Assembly: GCA_036377075.1 (NCBI GenBank)
Contig: DASUZB010000298.1
Span: 1-13,506 of the forward strand
Length of the DNA stretch: 13,506 nt
Source of the DNA: DASUZB01 sp036377075
GTDB lineage: Bacteria > Actinomycetota > CALGFH01
Direction: 5' to 3'
Each line of letters begins with the position of its first letter. The stretch's first letter is position 1. Positions 7,439 through 13,506 of this stretch are shown one piece after another. Below the pieces are notes generated by a model. It was not told where the DNA came from. It ran no database searches and was given only the letters and a program-made list of their open reading frames with translations. Both the position numbers and the translations under genes were made by a program.

Positions 7439-7444
7439 TATGCT
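7439..7444 (+). promoter_or_regulatory. Candidate -10 box of a leaderless promoter for the DUF2461 gene
   Basis: TATGCT fits the actinobacterial TANNNT -10 consensus and ends 6 nt before the ATG at 7451, placing the predicted transcript start at or next to the start codon. No Shine-Dalgarno lies within 15 nt of that ATG; the GGAGG at 7413-7417 is too far away. No clear -35 was found. Confidence 0.4.
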
Positions 7445-7450
7445 CCGGCG

Positions 7451-8098
7451 ATGGCGTTCCGTGGATGGCCCGACGAGGCCCTGGAGTTCTTCGAGGGGCT
7501 CGAGGCCGACAACACCAAGGCGTACTGGACGGCGCACAAGCCGGTCTACGAGGCGAGCGTGTACGCGCCCATGGCCGAGCTGCTCGGCGAACTGGCCGAC
7601 GAGTTCGGCCCCGGCCGGATCGCCCGGCCGTACCGGGACGTGCGCTTCAGCAAGGACAAGTCGCCCTACAAGACCGGCATCTACGCGACCCTGGACGACG
7701 GTGGCTACGTCCACTTCAGCGCCAATGGGCTGACCGCCGCGACCGGCTACTACATGATGGCGCCGGACCAGCTCGACCGGTACCGGCGCGCGGTCGATGA
7801 CGGGAAGACCGGCACCGACCTGGTCGCCATCGTCGACCGGCTGACCGCCGCCAAGGTCGAGGTCGGCGGGAGGGACTCCCTCAAGCGCGCCCCCAAGGGC
7901 TACCCGGCCGACCACCCCAGGGTCGAGCTGCTGCGCCACAAGGGCCTGATCGCCTGGCGGCACTGGCCCGTGGCGGCGTGGCTGGGCACGGCGGCGGCCA
8001 AGCGGCGCGTGGTGGAGTTCCTCCGCACCGCGGCGCCGCTGCACGCCTGGCTCGACGAGCAGGTCGGGCCGAGCACGGTCCCGCCAGAACGCCGCTGA
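7451..8098 (+). CDS. DUF2461 family protein (TIGR02453-type)
   Basis: 215 aa. The N-terminus FRGWPDEALEFFEGLEADNT followed by YWTAHKPVYEASV, then RPYRDVRFSKDKSPYKTGIY at about 58-77 and the YVHFSANG/GYYMMAPDQL stretch, are the hallmarks of this widespread uncharacterised family. The C-terminal half has KGYPADHPRVELLRHKGLIA and ends in a helical segment (VEFLRTAAPLHAWL). The length is normal for the family and the protein looks soluble. Its biochemical role is not established. The ATG at 7451 begins right at the conserved region and lacks a Shine-Dalgarno site, so leaderless translation is likely. It runs alone on the plus strand, divergent from the exported pair and convergent with the exonuclease gene. 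Confidence 0.92.
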   Translation: MAFRGWPDEALEFFEGLEADNTKAYWTAHKPVYEASVYAPMAELLGELADEFGPGRIARPYRDVRFSKDKSPYKTGIYATLDDGGYVHFSANGLTAATGYYMMAPDQLDRYRRAVDDGKTGTDLVAIVDRLTAAKVEVGGRDSLKRAPKGYPADHPRVELLRHKGLIAWRHWPVAAWLGTAAAKRRVVEFLRTAAPLHAWLDEQVGPSTVPPERR

Positions 8099-8099
8099 G

Positions 8100-8115
8100 C
8101 CGGCCGCGCGGCCGG
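8100..8115. terminator. GC-rich palindrome between convergent genes, probable bidirectional terminator
   Basis: CCGGCCGCGCGGCCGG is a perfect 16-bp palindrome filling the 24-bp gap between the stop codons at 8098 and 8123. It can fold as a 6-bp stem with a GCGC loop on either transcript. There is no T-tract, as is common for high-GC actinobacterial terminators. Confidence 0.5.
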
Positions 8116-8122
8116 GGATGGC

Positions 8123-9058
8123 TCACGCGCCCTGCGGGAGGCTGAGCGCCGTGGTCGCGCGGACGAGCGCGTTGCCGATCCCCCACCTGGCGCCCAGCTC
8201 GGCGAGCCTGGCGACGTCCGGTTCGGTGTGCGGCAGGGTCGTGTCGAGGTCGGGCAGCGCGAGCGTCCGAGCCGTTCGGACGACCTTGGGCGCCCGCGCC
8301 TGGTAGGCGGGGGCCGCGTTGCGCTTGCCCGCGACCCCGGCCAGGCGGGCATCGCCCGCCGCGGCCGCGTCCACCAGCGCGTCGAGCGTGCCGAAGCGGC
8401 GCAGCAGGCTGGCGGCGGTCTTCTCCCCGATCCCTGGCACTCCGGGCAGGCCGTCGCTCGGGTCGCCCCGGAGGGTGGCGAAGTCGGCGTACTGCGCCGG
8501 GGCGATGCCGTAGCGTGCCACCAGCGCGGCGGCGTCCATGACCTGGATGTTGGCGACGCCACGGCCGGTGTAGAGCACGCGGACGGCGCGGTCGTCGTCG
8601 ATCAGCTGGAACAGGTCGCGGTCGCCGGTGACCACGTCGACCGGCATGGTGGCGTCCTCGGCAAGCGTGGCGATGACGTCGTCGGCCTCGTGCTCGGCGA
8701 TGCCGAGGGTGGCGATGCCGAGGGCGGCGAGCGCGTCGAGGATGATCGGGACCTGCTCGGCGAGCCCTGGCGGCTCCGCCTCCCCCGGAGGGGCGCCGCC
8801 GGTGGGCGACGCGACCTGGTCGGCGAGGCGGTGCGTCTTGTAGGAGGGGATCAGCGCGACCCGCCAGGCCGGGCGCCAGTCCTGGTCGAGGCAGGCCACC
8901 AGGTCGCTGGGCCGGTAGCGCGTGATCAGCGTCGAGGTCATGTCCAGGAAGCCGCGGACCGCGTTGGTCGGGGTGCCGTCCGGCGCGGGCATGGCGCGCT
9001 TCACCCCGAAGAACGCGCGGAAGTAGAGGCTGGCGGAGTCGAGCAGCATCAGCGTCAC
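8123..9058 (-). CDS. Stand-alone 5'-3' exonuclease (Pol I N-terminal / FEN superfamily)
   Basis: 311 aa from a GTG at 9058, with GGGGAGG 8 nt upstream; an ATG at 9049 is the alternative. Metal-binding carboxylates are in the expected places: Asp7 in LLDSASLYFRAFF, EADDV at 124-128, VTGDRDLFQLI (Asp146 and Asp148), and RGDPSDGLPGVPGIGEKTA at about 197-214, which gives Asp199, Asp202 and the helix-hairpin-helix (GVPGIGEKT) that binds DNA. SYKTHR at 72-77 is the conserved arch-region motif. There is no polymerase domain and the length is usual for free-standing versions found in actinobacteria beside a complete PolA elsewhere. The role is removal of 5' flaps or RNA primers during lagging-strand maturation and repair, in the cytoplasm. 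The 80-aa membrane protein gene lies 70 bp upstream on the same strand. Confidence 0.94.
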   Translation of the reverse strand: MTLMLLDSASLYFRAFFGVKRAMPAPDGTPTNAVRGFLDMTSTLITRYRPSDLVACLDQDWRPAWRVALIPSYKTHRLADQVASPTGGAPPGEAEPPGLAEQVPIILDALAALGIATLGIAEHEADDVIATLAEDATMPVDVVTGDRDLFQLIDDDRAVRVLYTGRGVANIQVMDAAALVARYGIAPAQYADFATLRGDPSDGLPGVPGIGEKTAASLLRRFGTLDALVDAAAAGDARLAGVAGKRNAAPAYQARAPKVVRTARTLALPDLDTTLPHTEPDVARLAELGARWGIGNALVRATTALSLPQGA

Positions 9059-9128
9059 GCGCCTGGCCTCCCCTGCCTCGCGGACCGTCGGTCACGCGAG
9101 GATGCCACAGGGACCGGCCTCCTCGGCG

Positions 9129-9371
9129 CTAGTGCCGCTTGGGAAACTTGGCGACGCCGCTGTCCGGGGCGCGGGAGGCGCTCGGCGGCTTGCGGCCCGA
9201 CCGGATCTTCATGTGCAGGTGGTAGAGCGGGTGCTCGTGACGGGTGGGCAGCTGTCGCGACCCGTCGTCCGAACGGGCGTCGACCCGGTCCTTGAACGCG
9301 ATGGCGATGAACACGACCCCGACTCCCGCCAGGAGCAAGGGGAGCACCAGGACCCACAAGACGCTGATCAT
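9129..9371 (-). CDS. Small single-pass membrane protein, hypothetical
   Basis: 80 aa from the ATG at 9371. Residues 2-26 (ISVLWVLVLPLLLAGVGVVF and onwards) are a strong transmembrane helix at the very N-terminus, so it is probably an anchored protein rather than a cleaved secreted one. The rest is short, hydrophilic and basic, with HEHPLYHLHMKIRSGRKPP in the middle and a lysine/arginine-rich end (KFPKRH). The sequence stays open far upstream in this frame, but the hydrophobic start marks a natural beginning. The ribosome site is only moderate (GGGCGG-type). It is upstream of the exonuclease by 70 bp and may share its transcript. I do not recognise the family. Confidence 0.62.
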   Translation of the reverse strand: MISVLWVLVLPLLLAGVGVVFIAIAFKDRVDARSDDGSRQLPTRHEHPLYHLHMKIRSGRKPPSASRAPDSGVAKFPKRH

Positions 9372-9629
9372 TCCGCCCGTCACCGCCCTCGACCCCGCGG
9401 CCGGCACCCGTGCCAACGTCGCTCGGTCGACGTGGCCGGCTCGACTGCCGGTCCCGCCCCGCAAGCGTACGGCCTCGGCTCCTCGGGCGATAGCCGTCGG
9501 GGCAGTCCTCACGACTCGAGCAGGCGGGCGATGGCGACGGTACTCAACCATGGAACCAGGCTTGGCACCGCGCCCGTGGGGAAGCCAGGCCGTGACGAGA
9601 CCCCGAGGTCGCAAGGGGGGCGTGAGACC

Positions 9630-10520
9630 GTGACCGTCGTCGAGTTCTCCAACCCCGACAAGGTGCTGTTCCCTGGCGACGGGATCACCAAGGCCGACCT
9701 GGCGCGCTACTACGAATGGGCGGCGGAGCGGATGCTGCCGCACGTGCGTGGCCGGCCGCTCCACATGCAGCGCTTCCCCGACGGGATCGACGGCGAGGTG
9801 ATCCAGCAGAAGCAGGCGCCGGACTATTTCCCCGCGTTCGTCGAGCGCGTCGAGGTGCCGCGCAAGCGCGGCGGCAGCGTCACCCACGCGGTGGTGGAGA
9901 ACGCCGACACGCTCGTCTACCTGGCCGACCAGGCGTGCATCACGCCGCACACCTGGCTCGCCCGCGCCGACCGGCTCGACAACCCGGACCAGCTCATCTT
10001 CGACCTGGACCCGCCGGGGCGCGACCTCGACACGGTCCGCGACGCGGCGCGGGCGCTGCGGGCGCTGCTCGGCGAGCTCGGCCTCCCCGCCTACCTGAAG
10101 ACCACCGGCAGCCGGGGCTACCACCTGGTGGTGCCGCTCGACCGCCACGACGGCTTCGACCAGGTGCGGGCGTTCGCGCGCGAGGTCGCCAAGGAGCTGG
10201 CCGCGCGCGAGCCGAAGCGGCTCACCGTCGAGCAGCGCAAGGACAAGCGGCGCGGCCGGCTCTTCCTGGACACGGCGCGCAACGGCTACGCCCAGACGGC
10301 GGTGGCCCCCTACGCCGTGCGGGGGCTGCCGGGCGCGCCGGTCGCCTGCCCGATCGACTGGAGCGAGCTCGGCCGCGTCGGCCCGCAGGACGTCACCCTC
10401 CGCAACGCCCGCCGGCGGCTGGCCCGCAAGGCCGACCCGTGGGCCGGGATCTGGGACGACGCCGGCTCGCTGCGCGAGCCGTCCCGCCGCCTGGAGAAGC
10501 TACGCGCCGAGGGCACCTGA
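9630..10520 (+). CDS. LigD-type NHEJ polymerase (PolDom/primase-polymerase), stand-alone
   Basis: 296 aa, the normal size of an isolated LigD polymerase domain. It starts at GTG 9630 with AAGGGGGG 9 nt upstream; an upstream ATG at 9531 adds a non-conserved tail and is not preferred. Signature parts: NPDKVLFPGDGITKADLARY at 8-27, RPLHMQRFPDGI at 42-53, QKQAPDYFP, the catalytic IFDLDPP with Asp125 and Asp127, TGSRGYHLVVPL (159-170) and RLFLDTARNGYAQTAVAPYA with the third carboxylate Asp214. All three catalytic aspartates are kept. Such enzymes add ribo- or deoxynucleotides to broken ends for Ku-dependent end joining. There is no ligase or phosphoesterase domain and no Ku gene in the window, so partners must be encoded elsewhere or it acts as an accessory primase-polymerase. 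Divergent from the membrane-protein/exonuclease pair. Confidence 0.94.
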   Translation: MTVVEFSNPDKVLFPGDGITKADLARYYEWAAERMLPHVRGRPLHMQRFPDGIDGEVIQQKQAPDYFPAFVERVEVPRKRGGSVTHAVVENADTLVYLADQACITPHTWLARADRLDNPDQLIFDLDPPGRDLDTVRDAARALRALLGELGLPAYLKTTGSRGYHLVVPLDRHDGFDQVRAFAREVAKELAAREPKRLTVEQRKDKRRGRLFLDTARNGYAQTAVAPYAVRGLPGAPVACPIDWSELGRVGPQDVTLRNARRRLARKADPWAGIWDDAGSLREPSRRLEKLRAEGT

Positions 10521-10725
10521 CGCCGCGGGGCCCGACGATCGTTACGGAGCAGTGCGACGTTCTCGGACCACCCGGGTCAGGCGTTGACGCGGAAGCGCTC
10601 GGCGTCGGCAACTCACACGTGGGTAGTTTGCTTCTCCGCGCCTCGGTTATCCGGCCTCGTCGGAGTTACCAAGCCAGGCCCCTGAACCCGGCCGGCCGTC
10701 CGCGCTGGCGGATCTGAAGCGAGTT

Positions 10726-10742
10726 CATGCGGTACCCGCATG
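10726..10742. promoter_or_regulatory. CATGCGG-tac-CCGCATG dyad upstream of the carbamoyltransferase gene
   Basis: A perfect 7-3-7 inverted repeat, 18 bp before the ribosome site and 34 bp before the ATG. The position suits a repressor operator overlapping the transcript start, or a hairpin in the leader. The rest of the 256-bp spacer (10521-10776) shows a TTGACG at 10584-10589 and a TAGTTT at 10624-10629, but their 34-bp separation does not make a promoter. Confidence 0.38.
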
Positions 10743-10760
10743 CCTTGGTTCGGCTGGGTG

Positions 10761-10768
10761 AGGAGGGG
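10761..10768 (+). promoter_or_regulatory. Ribosome binding site of the carbamoyltransferase gene
   Basis: AGGAGGGG, 8 nt before the ATG at 10777; close to the ideal anti-16S match. Confidence 0.75.
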
Positions 10769-10776
10769 TCTGAGCC

Positions 10777-12417
10777 ATGAGGGTGCTCGGCGTCAACGCC
10801 GTCTTCCACGATCCCGCCGCGGCGCTGGTGGTCGACGGCGAGGTCGTGGCGGCGGCCGAGGAGGAGCGCTTCACCCGGCGCAAGCACGGCAAGCCGCCGG
10901 TGCCGTTCGCCACCTGGGAGCTGCCGGAGCGGTCGGCCCGCTGGTGCCTGGAGGCGGTCGGCCTCGTGCCGGACGAGCTCGACGCGGTCGCGTACTCCTA
11001 CGACCCGGCGCTGGCGCCGGCGCCGGGCGCCGACGTCACCGCCGACGGCTGGGAAGGGTTGCGCACCTTGTACGCCCAGCGGGCGCCGCTGTTCCTGCGC
11101 ACCGCCCTGCCCGGGCTCGACCCCGCGTGCGTGCGCTTCGTCCCCCACCACGTCGCCCACGCCGCCTCCGCCCACCTGGCCGCGCCGTGGCCCTCGTCCA
11201 GCGTGCTGGTGCTCGACGGCCGCGGCGAGCGCGCCTCGCACCTCGCCGGGAGGGCGGTCGACGGCGAGCTGGAGGTCCTCGCCGCCCAGGAGCTGCCCCA
11301 CTCCCTCGGCCTGCTGTACGAGGAGGTCACCGCGCACCTCGGCTTCCGCCGCTCCTCCGACGAGTACAAGGTGATGGCGCTCGCCGCCTACGGCGAGCCC
11401 GCCTTCCTGCGCGAGCTGCGCGAGGCGGTGCGGACCGACGGGCGCGGCGGCTTCACGGTCGCGCCCGTCGAGCTCGGCCTGATGGCCAAGCCACGCCGGC
11501 CCGGCGAGGACTGGGGCAGCGAGCACGCCGACCTGGCCGCCAGCGTGCAGGTGAGGCTGCAGGAGGTGCTGCTGGAGCTGGCCAGGTGGCTGCACGGGCA
11601 GACCGGCGACCGCGACCTGACGATGGCCGGCGGGGTCGCGCTGAACTGCGTGGCCAACTCCTACCTGGCCGAGCACGGCCCCTTCGAGCGGATCTGGGTA
11701 CAGCCGGCGGCCGGCGACGCCGGCACCGCCCTCGGCGCCGCCATGCACGCCGCCACCGCGCTCGGCGACCGGGTCGCGCCGATGCCCGGCGCCGCCCTCG
11801 GCCGCGGCTGGAGCGACCAGGAGCTCGAGGCATGGCTGGCCGCCGCGCACCTCCCCTACGAGCGGCCGGCGGACCTGGCGGCGGCGACCGCGCAGGCGAT
11901 CGCCGACGACGCCGTGGTCGCCTGGTTCCAGGGCCGTAGCGAGTACGGCCCGCGCGCGCTCGGCCACCGCAGCCTGCTGGCCAACGCCACCAGGGCCGAG
12001 AACCTGGAGCGGCTCAACGACGTCAAGGGCCGCGAGCAGTTCCGGCCGGTCGCGCCGATGGTGCTCGCCGAGCGGGCCGCGGCCGTGTTCGAGGGTCCCC
12101 TGCCGAGCCCGTACATGCTTTTCACCCAGCGGGTGCGGCCCGAGTGGCGCGAGCGCATCCCGGCCGTGGTCCACGTCGACGGCAGCACCCGCATCCAGAC
12201 GGTCGACCGCGGCGACGAGCCCTTGATGGCCAGGGTCCTCGACGAGGTCGAGGCCCGCACCGGCGTGCCCGTGGTGGTCAACACGAGCCTCAACACGGCC
12301 GGGCGGCCGATGGTCGACGACCCGCGCGACGCGCTGGAGTGCTTCGGCTCGTCGCCGGTGGACGCCCTCGCCCTCGGGCCGTTCCTGGTCCGCCGTTCGG
12401 CCCTCGCCCGACCATGA
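10777..12417 (+). CDS. O-carbamoyltransferase, NodU/CmcH/TobZ family
   Basis: 546 aa, a complete two-domain enzyme. The N-terminal Kae1-like domain starts MRVLGVNAVFHDPAAALVVD and has the metal/nucleotide residues HHVAHAASAH (about 124-133), LDGRGE (about 146-151), EYKVMALAAYGEP and GGVALNC (about 284-290). The C-terminal YrdC-like region has GRSEYGPRALGHRSLLANA (about 385-403), KGREQFRPVAPMV, STRIQTVDR and VNTSLNTAGRPMVDDPRDAL, all diagnostic. Known members use carbamoyl phosphate and ATP to make carbamoyl-AMP and move the carbamoyl group to a hydroxyl of a sugar, antibiotic or Nod factor. The acceptor here is unknown. Its stop overlaps the next start as ATGA, so the glycosyltransferase is probably co-translated and the acceptor is probably a glycosylated product. 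Confidence 0.95.
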   Translation: MRVLGVNAVFHDPAAALVVDGEVVAAAEEERFTRRKHGKPPVPFATWELPERSARWCLEAVGLVPDELDAVAYSYDPALAPAPGADVTADGWEGLRTLYAQRAPLFLRTALPGLDPACVRFVPHHVAHAASAHLAAPWPSSSVLVLDGRGERASHLAGRAVDGELEVLAAQELPHSLGLLYEEVTAHLGFRRSSDEYKVMALAAYGEPAFLRELREAVRTDGRGGFTVAPVELGLMAKPRRPGEDWGSEHADLAASVQVRLQEVLLELARWLHGQTGDRDLTMAGGVALNCVANSYLAEHGPFERIWVQPAAGDAGTALGAAMHAATALGDRVAPMPGAALGRGWSDQELEAWLAAAHLPYERPADLAAATAQAIADDAVVAWFQGRSEYGPRALGHRSLLANATRAENLERLNDVKGREQFRPVAPMVLAERAAAVFEGPLPSPYMLFTQRVRPEWRERIPAVVHVDGSTRIQTVDRGDEPLMARVLDEVEARTGVPVVVNTSLNTAGRPMVDDPRDALECFGSSPVDALALGPFLVRRSALARP

Positions 12418-13506
12418 CCGCGACCGCCAGCTTCGACGTGGTCGTGCCGACGGTCGGCCGGCCGTCGCTCCGCGACCTCCTGGACGCCCTGGCCGCCCAG
12501 GTGGAGCGGCTGCCTGGGCGGGTCGTGCTGGTCGGTGACCGCAGCGACCGGGACGGGCCGCTGCTCCCGGGCGGGCCGCCGGCCGCCCTTGCCGGCCGCG
12601 TCGCGGTCGTCCAGTTGGGGCGGGGTCCGCGGCGCAGCGGGTCCCGGCCGGCGGGGCCGGCGGCGGCGCGCAACCTCGGCTGGCGCGCCGCGACCGCGCC
12701 CTGGATCGCGTTCCTCGACGACGACGTCGTGCCGGGGCCGACCTGGGCGGCGGACCTGGCGGCCGACCTCGCCGGCCTGCCGCCGGAGGTGGCCGGCAGC
12801 CAGGGGCGGCTGCGCGTGCCCCTGCCGGCGGGCAGGCGGCCCAGCGACTGGGAGCGCAACGTGCACGGGCTCGAACGCGCCCGCTGGGCCACCGCCGACC
12901 TCGCCTACCGGCGCGCGGTCCTCGCCGAACTGGGCGGGTTCGACGAGCGCTTCCCGCGCGCCTACCGGGAGGACGCCGACCTCGCCCTGCGCGCGGTCCG
13001 GGCCGGCTACCGGATCGTGCGCGGCCGCCGCGTCACCACCCACCCGGTGCGGCCGGCCGGCCGGCTGGTCAGCGTCCGGCTGCAGGCCGGCAACGCGGAC
13101 GACGCGCTGATGCGGGCGCTGCACGGCCCGCGCTGGCGCGAGGCGGCCGGGGTGCCGCGCGGGCGCCGGCCCCGCCACCTGGCGGTGACCGCCGCCGGGC
13201 TGGTCGCCCTCGGCGCCGTCGCCGCCAAGCGGCGGCGCCTCGCCCTCGCCGCCGCGACCGGTTGGCTCGCCGGCACCGGCGAGCTGGCCTGGGCGCGCAT
13301 CGCCCCCGGCCCCCGCGACCCCGCCGAGGTGGGCACGATGCTGGCCACCAGCGTCCTGATCCCACCGGCGGCGGCCTGGCACTGGCTCGTGGGCCTGGCG
13401 GCCGCCCGGCGCGACGTGCGGCGGCCCGGCGTGGCCGCGCCGGGGTGCCACCGCCGGCGCCCCGGCGCGGCCGCCACCCGGCGCGCGGGGCGCCGCCCTG
13501 CGCTGG
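12414..13506 (+). CDS. Family 2 glycosyltransferase (GT-A fold) with C-terminal hydrophobic extension, 3' end cut by window
   Basis: 364 codons visible, open at the right edge. The start is the ATG of the ATGA overlap with the carbamoyltransferase stop. FDVVVPTVGRPSLRDLLDAL (7-26) is the nucleotide-sugar binding start, AARNLGWRAATAPWIAFLDDD (84-104) carries the DXD-type metal site (Asp102-104), and LGGFDERFPRAYREDADLAL (173-192) carries the ED acidic pair at 186-187. Behind the catalytic domain come weakly hydrophobic segments at about 254-295 and 305-330, possible membrane contacts, then an Arg/Pro/Ala-rich linker to the edge. The donor and acceptor sugars are not readable. A linker just before the window end suggests another domain follows; in some actinobacterial relatives a HAD-type sugar phosphatase is fused there, but that is a guess. 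Confidence 0.88.
   Translation, partial: MTATASFDVVVPTVGRPSLRDLLDALAAQVERLPGRVVLVGDRSDRDGPLLPGGPPAALAGRVAVVQLGRGPRRSGSRPAGPAAARNLGWRAATAPWIAFLDDDVVPGPTWAADLAADLAGLPPEVAGSQGRLRVPLPAGRRPSDWERNVHGLERARWATADLAYRRAVLAELGGFDERFPRAYREDADLALRAVRAGYRIVRGRRVTTHPVRPAGRLVSVRLQAGNADDALMRALHGPRWREAAGVPRGRRPRHLAVTAAGLVALGAVAAKRRRLALAAATGWLAGTGELAWARIAPGPRDPAEVGTMLATSVLIPPAAAWHWLVGLAAARRDVRRPGVAAPGCHRRRPGAAATRRAGRRPAL

Noticed and set aside
8696..8724. Direct repeat GGCGATGCCGAGGG, period 15 bp, inside the exonuclease gene
   Set aside because: It encodes LGIATLGIA in a segment whose length fits the family, so it looks like ordinary coding sequence rather than an expansion.
9531..9629. ATG at 9531 as the start of the LigD-type polymerase
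   Set aside because: The added 33 residues do not resemble the family, while GTG 9630 has a good ribosome site and starts right at the conserved region.
10584..10629. TTGACG and TAGTTT as a promoter for the carbamoyltransferase gene
   Set aside because: The 34-bp spacing is far outside the usual 16-19 bp.
10666..12174. 502-aa minus-strand open frame
   Set aside because: Antisense to the carbamoyltransferase, whose motifs are complete; no domain seen.
11856..13451. 531-aa minus-strand open frame opposite the carbamoyltransferase and glycosyltransferase
   Set aside because: It spans two convincing plus-strand genes and has a biased, domain-free sequence; a GC-driven shadow.

Overview
The window looks like chromosomal DNA from a very GC-rich actinobacterium. 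The evidence is strong GC bias at third codon positions, several GTG starts, a tRNA-Thr with an encoded CCA end, a large ATP-binding LuxR-type regulator, a stand-alone 5'-3' exonuclease and a stand-alone LigD-type polymerase. I cannot name the genus. There is no insertion sequence, phage gene, CRISPR array or rRNA gene. Both ends of the window cut through a gene.

Layout. (1) 1-5440, minus strand: a LuxR/LAL regulator of about 982 aa, followed after 95 bp by a large PEP/pyruvate-binding phosphotransferase whose domain order resembles rifampicin phosphotransferase. It is cut just before its expected catalytic histidine. The gap holds paired direct repeats around a small dyad. (2) 5441-5836: a roughly 400-bp leader with a possible short upstream ORF and a small dyad. 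(3) 5837-5912: tRNA-Thr(GGT), minus strand. (4) 6002-7256, minus strand: two overlapping genes for exported proteins, one membrane-anchored and one lipoprotein. They resemble each other and are probably an old tandem duplication of unknown function. (5) 7451-8098, plus strand: a DUF2461-family protein, divergent from the pair across a spacer with an 18-bp perfect palindrome and convergent with the next gene across a GC hairpin. (6) 8123-10520: a DNA-metabolism block with a 5'-3' exonuclease and an 80-aa one-helix membrane protein on the minus strand, divergent from a LigD-type NHEJ polymerase on the plus strand. (7) 10777-13506, plus strand: a NodU/CmcH-type O-carbamoyltransferase overlapping by ATGA with a family 2 glycosyltransferase that runs off the right edge. 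This is probably the start of a glycoconjugate or natural-product sugar cluster.

How the genes may work together. The regulator and the phosphotransferase are plausibly one transcription unit. The exonuclease and polymerase are both DNA-processing enzymes, but their divergent layout shows only proximity. The carbamoyltransferase and glycosyltransferase are tightly coupled and probably modify the same sugar-bearing product. I see no clearly new multi-gene defence or mobile system. The least explained parts are the duplicated exported pair and several dyads placed just upstream of start codons.
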